Shown here: positions 1-8,400 of the stretch, one piece after another
Position numbering within the stretch: position 1 is the first letter of the stretch
Layout: each line of letters starts with the position of its first letter
Notes under the pieces: generated by a model
The model's database searches: none
Told to the model about the DNA's origin: nothing
The model's input: only the letters and a program-made list of their open reading frames with translations
Source: Prolixibacteraceae bacterium
Lineage (GTDB): Bacteria > Bacteroidota > Bacteroidia > Bacteroidales > Prolixibacteraceae
Assembly (NCBI GenBank): GCA_028282705.1
Contig: JANQHI010000049.1
Span: forward strand, 1-44,231
Length of the DNA: 44,231 nt
Reading direction: 5' to 3'
Position numbers and translations under genes: made by a program

Positions 1-391
1 AGAACCAAAAATCACACTGAAAAAGCTTTCAGAATTTGGATTAACAAAAAAATGAATTTTTACTACTTTTAGCTGGTTCTGAAAAGGGGAAGCTTACAGA
101 TGCACAACTCCCTTTTTCGCAATTATTTTATTTTTTATGGATTGAATAAACGGTTTTAAGGCCTCCATTTCAGGGACGCTACTTTTTAGTTTAACCAGAT
201 TGACAACCTGAAAAGGCTTATTTTGAGGCTTATTAGGCGATTTTTTAATAATAAAAACAACATGTCATTCATTGCCATAGTTTTTCTTTGTTTTTGCTCA
301 AACCTCAGGAGCTTTTTAAGATTATATGCCACTGCCGACATGTGCATACATTTATTCGCATTATTAATTCCGCGGGTATTTATCTTTCGTA

Positions 392-518
392 GCCCCAAAA
401 ATTGGGTAAGTGTCCCAAGAACCGGTCCAACCGTACTTTGCCGTTTCGTTTTCAGGTACCTTCCAGTTGCCTTTTTCCGCCCTCCGTACCCGGAAGGTTA
501 CCTTCTTGTTTTTGGGGC
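392..518. repeat. Palindromic, GC-richer element bounded by 10-bp inverted repeats
   Basis: Outer arms GCCCCAAAAA (392-401) and TTTTTGGGGC (509-518) are perfect inverted repeats. Inside are a TTGGG...CCCAA hairpin (402-418) and a second imperfect stem, GGTACCTTCC (455-464) against GGAAGGTTACC (492-502). The stretch is clearly richer in G+C than its flanks. The nested stems resemble a MITE- or REP-like element. Its hairpin core GGGTAAGTGTCCC recurs with small changes near 10171 and 43481. No terminal target-site duplication was identified. Confidence 0.45.
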
Positions 519-620
519 ATAGCCAGTAATTACTTTTAACCATTTACATTCTTTATAAAATTTATTGATAATCTTTGTTGTTAATATTAAAAGCTAAAGA
601 CATCTCTCTTAAGATTATTT

Positions 621-628
621 TACCTTTG
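621..628 (+). promoter_or_regulatory. Bacteroidota-type -7 box of the EttA gene
   Basis: TACCTTTG matches TAnnTTTG exactly and lies 26 bases before the ATG at 655. A clear -33 TTTG is not seen at the expected spacing. The box also argues against the upstream TTG at 640 as the start, because transcription would begin near it. Confidence 0.5.
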
Positions 629-654
629 CAAAACGTAATTTGAATTTTAAAATC

Positions 655-2340
655 ATGAGCGAAGAGAGGCAGATCATATTTTCAATGTACAAGGTTAGCA
701 AAGCCTTTGAACCTAATAAACCCGTAATTAAGGATATTTCATTATCATTTTTCCTGGGAGCCAAAATCGGGATAATAGGATTAAATGGTTCAGGAAAATC
801 CACACTATTGAAAATTATTGCTGGGTTGGAAAAAAACTACCAGGGCGAAGTTGTATTTTCTCCAGGTTATACTATGGGGCACCTCTCACAAGAACCAGTG
901 CTGGAAAAAGATAAAACTGTTTCTGAAATCGTTAGTGAAGGTGTACAGGAAACAGTGAATATCCTGAAAGCTTATGAGGAAACCAACTATAAGTTTATGG
1001 ATCCTGAAGTAATGGAAGACCTTGTAAAAATGGAAAAGTTGATTGAAGAACAGGCTCGCTTGCAGGAAGAAATTGATAGGTTGGATGCCTGGAACCTGGA
1101 TAGCAAACTGGAACGTGCTATGGATGCCTTGCGTTGCCCCGCTGGAGATAAGGAAATTTCAACTCTTTCGGGTGGTGAAAAAAGGAGGGTTGCCTTATGC
1201 CGCCTGTTACTTTCTGAACCAGATATCCTATTATTGGATGAACCTACCAACCACCTTGATGCTGAATCAGTCCAGTGGCTGGAATTGCATTTGCAACAAT
1301 ACAAAGGGACAGTAATTTGTATAACCCACGATCGTTATTTCCTTGATAATGTAGCTGGATGGATACTTGAACTTGACAGAGGCGAAGGGATTCCCTGGAA
1401 AGGCAATTACTCATCATGGCTTGAGCAAAAATCAAAACGCCTTGCCATGGAACAAAAACAGAATACCAAAAGGCAAAAAACACTGGAACGTGAGCTTGAG
1501 TGGGTTAGGATGGCACCAAAGGCCAGGCATGCAAAATCAAAAGCCAGGCTTTCAGCTTATGACAAGCTCCTGAATGAAGATGTAAAACAAAAAGAAGATA
1601 AACTGGAAATATTTATCCCCAATGGTCCCAGGCTTGGTGAAAAAGTGATTGAAGCAAAAGGGGTAGCAAAATCCTTTGATGATACATTGCTATTTGACAA
1701 CCTGGATTTCAATTTACCACCCAATGGGATTGTTGGTGTTATTGGTCCTAATGGGGCAGGAAAAACCACTTTATTTAAGCTCATAATGGGGATGGAAACT
1801 TCGAACTCAGGAAACTTTGAAGTTGGCGAAACTGTAAAAATTGCTTATGTAGACCAAGACCACAAAGGCATTGACCCTGAAAAATCAGTGTTTGATGTGA
1901 TCTCACAGGGTAATGAGCTACTCATGCTGGGTGGCAGGCAAGTGAACGCCAGGGCATATGTTGCACGTTTCAACTTCTCGGGAGCTGACCAAACCAAAAA
2001 ATGCGGGGTTTTATCAGGAGGTGAAAGGAATAGGCTTCACCTTGCTATGGCATTAAAAGAAGAAGGGAATGTTATCCTGTTGGATGAGCCTACCAATGAT
2101 ATTGATGTGAACACCTTAAGGGCACTGGAAGAAGGGCTTGAAAACTTTGCAGGTTGTGCTGTAGTAATATCCCATGACCGTTGGTTCCTTGACAGGGTAG
2201 CAACCCATATCCTGGCATTTGAGGGTGATTCAAAGGCTGTATTTTTTGAAGGCACCTATTCTGAATATGAAGAAAATAGAAAGAAAAGGCTTGGTGATAC
2301 AAGCCCCAAAAGGATAAAATACAGGAAGTTAATTAATTAA
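655..2340 (+). CDS. ettA: ABC-F ATPase, energy-dependent translational throttle EttA
   Basis: EttA is a soluble ABC-F protein that binds the ribosomal E site and gates the first peptide bond according to cellular ATP/ADP. The 561-residue product aligns from memory along its whole length with E. coli EttA. The first ATPase has Walker A GLNGSGKST, signature LSGGE and LLDEPTNHLDAES. The linker carries the EttA-like ELEWVR..KARHAKSKARL segment. The second ATPase has GPNGAGKTT, LSGGER and LLDEPTNDID. The tail ends in PKRIKYRKL, as in EttA. I chose ATG 655 (MSEERQIIF) over TTG 640, which would sit too close to the -7 box. It converges with the cvfB gene with a gap of 17 bases. A second ABC-F protein of a different subfamily lies at 22356. 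Confidence 0.93.
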   Translation: MSEERQIIFSMYKVSKAFEPNKPVIKDISLSFFLGAKIGIIGLNGSGKSTLLKIIAGLEKNYQGEVVFSPGYTMGHLSQEPVLEKDKTVSEIVSEGVQETVNILKAYEETNYKFMDPEVMEDLVKMEKLIEEQARLQEEIDRLDAWNLDSKLERAMDALRCPAGDKEISTLSGGEKRRVALCRLLLSEPDILLLDEPTNHLDAESVQWLELHLQQYKGTVICITHDRYFLDNVAGWILELDRGEGIPWKGNYSSWLEQKSKRLAMEQKQNTKRQKTLERELEWVRMAPKARHAKSKARLSAYDKLLNEDVKQKEDKLEIFIPNGPRLGEKVIEAKGVAKSFDDTLLFDNLDFNLPPNGIVGVIGPNGAGKTTLFKLIMGMETSNSGNFEVGETVKIAYVDQDHKGIDPEKSVFDVISQGNELLMLGGRQVNARAYVARFNFSGADQTKKCGVLSGGERNRLHLAMALKEEGNVILLDEPTNDIDVNTLRALEEGLENFAGCAVVISHDRWFLDRVATHILAFEGDSKAVFFEGTYSEYEENRKKRLGDTSPKRIKYRKLIN

Positions 2341-2357
2341 GTCCAGTCCAATTCTTT

Positions 2358-3197
2358 TCATATTTTTCCCAACAACCTAACTCCCTCTTCTTCAATCGCA
2401 ACCAATTTTTGTTTATACAAAGACCCCAGGGCTTTTTTAAAATTCTTTTTACTCATTTCAAACATCTCATATATGATCTCAGGAGATGTTTTATCATTGG
2501 CTGACATGTATCCATTATTTTGTCTTAGAAAATCAAGCACTTTCTGAGTATGAAAGTCAAACCTTTCTACCCCAGGCTTGTTTATTGAAAGGTCAATCTT
2601 TTCATCTTCCCTCACTTTTTTTATGAAACCTTTAAGTTGCTGCCCAATTTTTATTTTTTGGAAAACTTCATTTTTATATACAATCCCTGTGCTGGCTTCA
2701 TCCACTATAGCTTTATACCCCAAGTCTGTTTGCCCATAAATGATCAAATCTACTTCTTCCCCTTCTTCAAAATCAACAGGCACATTATCCAGGAATTTTT
2801 CCACTTTTGATGAAGCTGCAATCCTTTGTGATTCCAGGTCAAGGTATACATAAACCACATAGGTTTTCCCTACCTCCATCTTCATATGTTGCTCACGAAA
2901 AGGGACTAAAAGATCTTTGGTAAGCCCCCAGTTGAGGAAAGCCCCAAACTTTGTTACAGCAACAACTTCAAGGACAGCAAACTGCCCAACCTCAACCATG
3001 GGTTTTTCTGTAGTTGCTATTAAACGATCTTCAGAATCAAGGTAAATAAAAACTTCTACTGCTGAACCTATTTCATATCCCTCCTGAACATACCTTTTAG
3101 GCAGTAATATCTCTCCCAGGTTTTCCCCATCCAAGTAGAAACCAAATTCAACTTCCCTAGCTATTTCTAATTGATTTGTTTTTCCTATTTCAACCAT
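2358..3197 (-). CDS. cvfB: CvfB/YitL-family S1-like RNA-binding protein
   Basis: The 279-residue protein has the CvfB layout: repeated S1-like OB folds followed by a C-terminal winged-helix domain. S1-like segments are visible around residues 70-130 (LEVVAVTKFGAFLNWGLTKD, a classic S1 strand pattern) and 145-215. The last 60 residues (SANDKTSPEIIYEMFEMSKK onward) form the winged helix. CvfB proteins are cytoplasmic and affect virulence gene expression in Staphylococcus; the RNA target is unknown. It lies 32 bases downstream of yciH on the same strand, so the two probably share a transcript and both point to translation or RNA handling. Confidence 0.85.
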   Translation of the reverse strand: MVEIGKTNQLEIAREVEFGFYLDGENLGEILLPKRYVQEGYEIGSAVEVFIYLDSEDRLIATTEKPMVEVGQFAVLEVVAVTKFGAFLNWGLTKDLLVPFREQHMKMEVGKTYVVYVYLDLESQRIAASSKVEKFLDNVPVDFEEGEEVDLIIYGQTDLGYKAIVDEASTGIVYKNEVFQKIKIGQQLKGFIKKVREDEKIDLSINKPGVERFDFHTQKVLDFLRQNNGYMSANDKTSPEIIYEMFEMSKKNFKKALGSLYKQKLVAIEEEGVRLLGKI

Positions 3198-3229
3198 CCC
3201 AATAAACTATCTTTTTTAATGACCAAATG

Positions 3230-3574
3230 CTAACCTCCTGATTGCTTCACTTTGTAACCTTTCCCTTTTAACAATTCCTGTATTTTTGGGCGAAAATCAC
3301 CCTGAACAAGTATTATACCTTCTTTGGCAGTCCCTCCTACCCCGCACTTATTTTTTAAATATTTACCTAACTCTTTTAAGTCATCAGTACTTCCAATAAA
3401 GCCTTTTATTAAGGTTACTGCCTTGCCTTTTCTTTGCTTTCTGTCTAATGTTACAATTAGGTGTTGCTTTTCAGGAGGCAATGTAATTTCCTCCTCTTCC
3501 ATGTCATATTCAAATTTGTAATTGGGGTCAGTTGAATAAACCATTCCCAGCCTATCTTTCCAATCGTTTGCCAT
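3230..3574 (-). CDS. yciH: SUI1/eIF1-family translation factor (YciH type)
   Basis: The 114-residue protein carries the SUI1 fold in its C-terminal 75 residues, with the family core RKGKAVTLIKGF, then LKNKCGVGGTAKEG and a QGDF segment. In eukaryotes eIF1 controls start-codon fidelity; bacterial YciH proteins bind the small ribosomal subunit and can affect fidelity, but their physiological role is less clear. An in-frame start 30 bases upstream is open, but a TATCTTTG promoter box at 3591-3598 lies inside that extension, so I use the ATG at 3574 (MANDWKDRLG). It heads the yciH-cvfB unit. Confidence 0.87.
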   Translation of the reverse strand: MANDWKDRLGMVYSTDPNYKFEYDMEEEEITLPPEKQHLIVTLDRKQRKGKAVTLIKGFIGSTDDLKELGKYLKNKCGVGGTAKEGIILVQGDFRPKIQELLKGKGYKVKQSGG

Positions 3575-3590
3575 TTGCCTTAATTTGAGG

Positions 3591-3598
3591 CAAAGATA
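3591..3598 (-). promoter_or_regulatory. -7 box of the yciH-cvfB unit
   Basis: TATCTTTG on the minus strand matches TAnnTTTG exactly and is 16 bases from the ATG at 3574. The -33 element is weak. It decides the start codon of yciH. Confidence 0.5.
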
Positions 3599-3647
3599 AA
3601 CCATTTTGACACATTAAAGAGGAAATAAAACAGATTGGGGCAAAAGA

Positions 3648-3671
3648 AAAAAGGAGCCTCTGCTCCTTTTT
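3648..3671 (-). terminator. Terminator-like hairpin with no obvious gene before it
   Basis: AAAAAGGAGC-CTCT-GCTCCTTTTT is a perfect 10-bp stem with a 4-base loop. On the minus strand it is followed by a run of T, the usual form of an intrinsic terminator. No protein gene ends here on either strand: yciH starts downstream of it. It may end a short untranslated RNA or insulate yciH. Confidence 0.5.
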
Positions 3672-3693
3672 ATAATGTTAACCCCCAAACACA

Positions 3694-3710
3694 TTGAGCA
3701 GAATGCTCAA
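3694..3710. repeat. 17-bp perfect palindrome TTGAGCA-GAA-TGCTCAA
   Basis: Seven-base arms around a 3-base centre, 23 bases from the hairpin at 3648-3671. It could be an operator or a stem of a small RNA. No function can be assigned from sequence. Confidence 0.35.
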
Positions 3711-3974
3711 CAATTCAAATATAGATATATTTAAACCAAATTCAAAGAAAAAAACTGGATTTTTTCCTTTTTCCAATGTAAAATGCTTTGAACCAATCAA
3801 ATATAAATCCATATAATAAACTACCTATTGCCTGAACATGTATATTTTATATTATCAACTAAATGAACTTTTGTAAGAAAAGCCTAAAAATCAAAAAGTT
3901 AAAGAATATTAATTAGATGTATTGTTTAAAAAATTTACCTTAAATTATCTGTGCAGAACGTAAATTAAAAGTCT

Positions 3975-4331
3975 ATGAAATTACTAAGCTCCAGTGTAGC
4001 GAGGATCATTTTTGCAGTAGCCATGCTCATTTTTGGCCTCATGCATTTAATGGCAGGTGCAGATATGGCAGGCATGGTTCCATCATTTTTCCCGGGAGGT
4101 GTAATATGGGTCTACATTACTGGTCTGGGGTTAATACTAGCAGGTATTGCCATCATTATTAAAAAAATGGGGAAATTGGCATCTTTCCTGTTAGCCCTGA
4201 TGCTATTGATTTTTGTATTGAGCATTCATTTACCTGCAGTAATTGGTGGAGACCAAATGGCAATGAGCCAGGTATTAAAAGACCTTGGATTAATGGCTTG
4301 TGCATTACTGATTGCAGGACAACTGGACTAA
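3975..4331 (+). CDS. DoxX-like four-helix inner membrane protein
   Basis: The 118-residue product consists almost entirely of four hydrophobic segments (about residues 8-28, 40-62, 67-88 and 97-115). Small loops carry the family-like HLMAG near the end of helix 1 and HLPAVIGGDQ before helix 4. This is the size and layout of DoxX/DoxD-family proteins common in Bacteroidota. Some members are linked to thiosulfate-dependent quinone reduction or to thiol stress, but most have no assigned role and I assign none. It is a single gene followed by a strong terminator. Confidence 0.7.
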   Translation: MKLLSSSVARIIFAVAMLIFGLMHLMAGADMAGMVPSFFPGGVIWVYITGLGLILAGIAIIIKKMGKLASFLLALMLLIFVLSIHLPAVIGGDQMAMSQVLKDLGLMACALLIAGQLD

Positions 4332-4348
4332 ACTCTATCCTCCCTTCC

Positions 4349-4392
4349 AAAAATGCAATAAAGAGCTATAAACTCTTTGTTGCATTTTTTTT
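4349..4392 (+). terminator. Intrinsic terminator after the DoxX-like gene
   Basis: AAAAATGCAA and AAAGAG pair with CTCTTT and TTGCATTTTT, with single mismatched bases between the two stem parts, followed by a T run. It lies 17 bases past the stop codon. Confidence 0.8.
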
Positions 4393-4453
4393 GCTTCAAA
4401 TGTTGAATATTATATGCTGATACCTATTTTTATTCCAGTAAATACTTAAAATA

Positions 4454-5461
4454 ATGAAGAAGAAATATAATTGGGCAATCTTAGGTTGTGGTAAAATTGC
4501 TGCAAAATTCAGTTCTGACATTAAACTATTACCAAATGTAACTTTGTATGCAGCTGCCTCACGTGACCTGGAAAAGGCAAAAAAATTTGCCAAAAAGAAT
4601 GGCTTCATAAAATCTTATGGAAGTTATGAAGAGATGGTAAAAGATCCTGAAGTAGACATTGTATATGTAGCTTCACCACATTCCCACCATCTTGAACATA
4701 CCCTTTTATGTTTGAACCATAAAAAAGCAGTACTGTGTGAAAAGGCTTTTGCCTTAAACAAAAAAGAGGCTCAAAAAATGGTGGATGCCTCACGTGAAAA
4801 TAATACTTTCCTGATGGAGGCATTCTGGACTGAATTCCAGCCAAGTTTTATAAAAGCCTTACAACTTGCCAATTCAGGCGAGCTTGGTAAACTAAAAATG
4901 GTAAGGAGCGATTTTGCCTTTAAAGCATCTTACGACCCTGCCAGCAGGTTATTTAATTTGGAATTAGGAGGAGGGTCTCTCCTCGATATTGGTATCTACC
5001 CAGTATTTGTAGCTTTAAAAAGCCTTGGAAAACCAGAAAGGATAAAAGCACTGGCTGATTTTGCACCCTCTGGTGCTGAAGAAAGCATTTGTATGGCATT
5101 TAAATATAACTCAGGCCAAATGGCTACTTTGGCGTCTTCTTATGCATCAAATTCTTCCATCCAAACTGAATTCTGGTGTGAAAAAGGTTATGTAAGGCTT
5201 AACAGGAGATGGTTTACACCCACTACCCTTTCAGTTTGGAAGGATACATCCGAAAAGGAAGAGGTACTTGAATACAACTACAAAATAGGAAATGGCTACC
5301 AACATGAAGCTGCCCATGTTATGGAGTGCCTTGATAAAGGGATGATAGAAAGTGACAGGCTTCCCCTTTCTTTTAGCCTTGATTTAATGGAAACCCTTGA
5401 CCGTGTCAGGCAGGAAGCAGGAATTATATTCCCAGGCCATGATGATAAAGTATTTGGTTAG
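4454..5461 (+). CDS. Gfo/Idh/MocA-family NAD(P)-dependent oxidoreductase
   Basis: The 335-residue protein has an N-terminal Rossmann fold with AILGCGKIAAKF (dinucleotide loop) and the family strand IVYVASPHSHHLEHTLLCL. The usual EKP motif appears as CEKAFALN. The C-terminal alpha/beta domain contains LGGGSLLDIGIYPV, as in trans-1,2-dihydrodiol dehydrogenase and glucose-fructose oxidoreductase relatives. Such enzymes oxidise or reduce sugars and polyols; the substrate cannot be read from sequence. It is monocistronic, between the terminator at 4349 and the convergent kinase. Its TAG stop overlaps the kinase TAA stop within the four bases TTAG at 5458-5461. Confidence 0.88.
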   Translation: MKKKYNWAILGCGKIAAKFSSDIKLLPNVTLYAAASRDLEKAKKFAKKNGFIKSYGSYEEMVKDPEVDIVYVASPHSHHLEHTLLCLNHKKAVLCEKAFALNKKEAQKMVDASRENNTFLMEAFWTEFQPSFIKALQLANSGELGKLKMVRSDFAFKASYDPASRLFNLELGGGSLLDIGIYPVFVALKSLGKPERIKALADFAPSGAEESICMAFKYNSGQMATLASSYASNSSIQTEFWCEKGYVRLNRRWFTPTTLSVWKDTSEKEEVLEYNYKIGNGYQHEAAHVMECLDKGMIESDRLPLSFSLDLMETLDRVRQEAGIIFPGHDDKVFG

Positions 5462-8400
5462 CCCAGGGTATCTGCTATTTTCCTCAGCAATTCTTCTGAA
5501 GAAACAGGCTTAGTGATATACTCATTACAACCATTTGCCAGGCAGTTTTCCCTGTCTTCTTTCATTGCATTAGCAGTAACTGCAATAACAGGGATATCTT
5601 TTGTGCTATCTGCATTTTTAAGTATCCTGACTACTTCCAATCCATCCATCAATGGAAGGGAGATATCCAATAAAATAAGGTCGGGCAACAATGACTGGGC
5701 TTTTTTCAGCCCTTCAATCCCATCAACTGCCTCTTCTATTTCATATATATCCTGTAAAATTGCTTTTATGGCTACCCTGCTGTCTGCATTATCTTCAATC
5801 AATAAAACCTTTTTAACAGCATTGTCTTCTATCAATATATCCTCAGGTTCAATCACTGGGTCAGGATCAGGATGTATGTATTCATTGGCAGCAACATGGC
5901 TTGCTTCTTCCAGTTTATGTTCTTGAGTAGCAATTTCCAATGATAAAAGTATTTTAGCTTTGACCAATAGTTCATTTGACTTAATACCCTCTGATGCAAC
6001 ATATTGAGAATAAATATTTTTATCAGGCAAACTACTTTTATTGATCTCAGAATTTGCAATAATCAAAGTTGGGATATTCTCAAGCCCACCAACCCTTTGA
6101 AGGTTATAAACCATCCTCAAATCATTATCTGATACCACTCCTTGGTTTAAGATGATCCCAGAAGGGGTATTCTCTCCTGTTTCCTGCATGGCACCACCAA
6201 TCCCTTCAGCCACTACCAGTTCAATGTCTTCATTTGAAAAAGCAGCAATGATGTTTTCAACATAATCTCCAGGGTTCTTTATCAGCAGAAGCCTTTTTTT
6301 CTCTTCCTCAACAACCCTTTCTTGCAAGGTTTCTGTTTCAACTACCTCTTCTTTATTTACTTCTGACAGTATTTTATTTATCTCAGTATGCAGCTCCTGA
6401 AGTGAAGTCTGGCTTTTTATCAATACCCTGGAAACTTTCCCATCAAGTTTTTCCTGGTCTTCTTCAGTAAGGTTTTTGGCTGTGATAATTATAACAGGCA
6501 GGTCTTTGGTTTTTTCCTGGCTCCTGATGTGTTCCAGCACTTGGAACCCATCAACCTCAGGCATTAGAAGATCCAAAATCAGTAAATCAGGGACATTTTC
6601 ATCAATTTGGCGCAAGCACTCTTTCCCTCCACCTGCTGTGTTCACATTCCATTTTTCTGATTTCAACTTAAAAGACATTAACTGCAAGTCTAGGTCATTA
6701 TCATCAACCAAAAGGAGTGAGTTGAATGTCCTGAATATGCTATCTACCTTATTTAAAAGTACATCTTTTATAATTGGTTTTTTAAGGTGACCAATTGCCC
6801 CAAGTGCCAACCCTGTTTTTAGGTCTTCGGAAACTGATACCACAATCACAGGTATATTTTTTGTTTTAGGATCTTTTTTTAGCTCCTGCAACACTTCCCA
6901 TCCATCCATTTCAGGCATAACAATATCAAGGGTTATTACAGCAGGTTGGAATTTTTTTGCAAGCATTAAAGCTTCAGCCCCAGAAGTAGCTATAATGGTT
7001 TCATACCCTTCATCAACCAGGTAACTATTAATCTGTGATGCAACTTTTTGGTCATCATCCACAATCAGGATATTCTTTGTGCCAGGGATAGTGCCAGGTT
7101 TGAAATAGGTAACTTGTTTGGGCTCACTCCCCACCTGTGCTTCTAGTGGGATTTTTACAACAAAGGTAGACCCCACACCTAATTTACTCTCAGCAGTAAT
7201 GTCACCTCCCAACAAGCAAATGGTTTTTTTAGCTATGGCCAACCCAAGTCCAGTCCCTTCATATTTTCGTGAGGTAGTACCATCAACCTGCCTGAATTCC
7301 TCAAAAATATGGGGTAATTCTTTTTCAGGTATACCTATCCCAGTATCATAAATTGTTACAGAAACCTGGTTATTTTCATTGAGTTTTGCTTTTATATTTA
7401 CCTCTCCTTCATCAGTAAATTTGATGGAGTTCCCAATTATGTTTTGAAATACCTGGTTAAGTTTTTGTTCATTGGATTCAATAATAGGTAGCTCACCTTC
7501 AATTTCCAAATTTAATGCAAGCCCTTTTTTGTCGGCTATTGGGCGAATATTATCAACTACAGCATTTAATACTGAGTTTAATGAAACCCTGCCAGTATTT
7601 AAATCAATTTTCCCAGCCTCAATTTTGGAGAGGTCTAATATGTCATTAATAAGGCTAAGCAACTGTTTTCCATTCCTTTCAACTATTGAGAGGTACTCAT
7701 GCTCTTCTGGTGAAAGCCTTTCTTTTGTTTTCAGGATCAACACACTTGAGAGGGCTAGGATAGAGTTAAGGGGAGTCCTCAACTCATGGCTCATGTTTGA
7801 AACAAATTCACTTTTCAGCCTGTTTGCTTCTTCAACATGTTTGCGTTGGTTATTTAACTCCTGGTTCTGGATATTTAATTCATGGGTATATTTCTGAAGC
7901 TCTTCCTTTTTATTTATAAGCTCCTGGGTTTGAGCTTCCAATTGCTTATTTACAACTGATAAATGCTCAGCCAATGTATTCCCTTTTTGGTTAGCCAGGA
8001 TATTAGAATATGAGTAGTTTATGTTTAACCTTGAATGTTCCAGGGTCTCCAATGTATTTTCAGGGAATGGGTGGATACCCACCAAAACTATTATACCTGT
8101 AATATTGTTCTCATGGAGGATAGGGAAAATGATCATTTCTTTAGGAGGGATTTTCCCTGCAGAGGTAGTAAATTTAAATTTGGTTTCAGGGCTAAACTTT
8201 TTAATGTATGCAGCCCTTTCTGTTGAAATTACATCACCAAATTCGCCCAGGCAATTATCTTTTTTAAATGAGTTTTTCATTTCATCATCTGTGCCAACAG
8301 AAACAAAATGCTCAAAATGTTTTTCTTCTTCATTAAAAACAAAAAACAAACTAATGTTGGCTTTGGTAAGCCACATAAGCTTGTGTAGCAATTTTTCGCC

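Larger units (their letters stand above)
1..654. other. Non-coding left end with hairpins and one repeat-like element
   Basis: I see no convincing gene here: the open frames of 70 and 99 codons have no recognisable sequence and overlap each other on opposite strands. It holds a short hairpin CTGAAA-AAGC-TTTCAG at 17-32, a 7-bp inverted repeat AGAACCA/TGGTTCT at 1-7 and 74-80, the structured element at 392-518, and the promoter of the ABC-F gene at its right end. Confidence 0.6.
3605..3974. other. Gene-free region between yciH and the DoxX-like gene
   Basis: About 370 bases without a credible gene, strongly A+T-rich. Two clean inverted repeats lie near its left end (3648-3671 and 3694-3710), described separately. 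The rest shows no coding or RNA-gene signal that I recognise; the promoter of the DoxX-like gene must be near its right end. Confidence 0.5.

Noticed and set aside
223-522. 99-codon open frame near the left edge
   Set aside because: It runs across the palindromic element at 392-518, has no family resemblance and overlaps another open frame on the other strand; likely non-coding.
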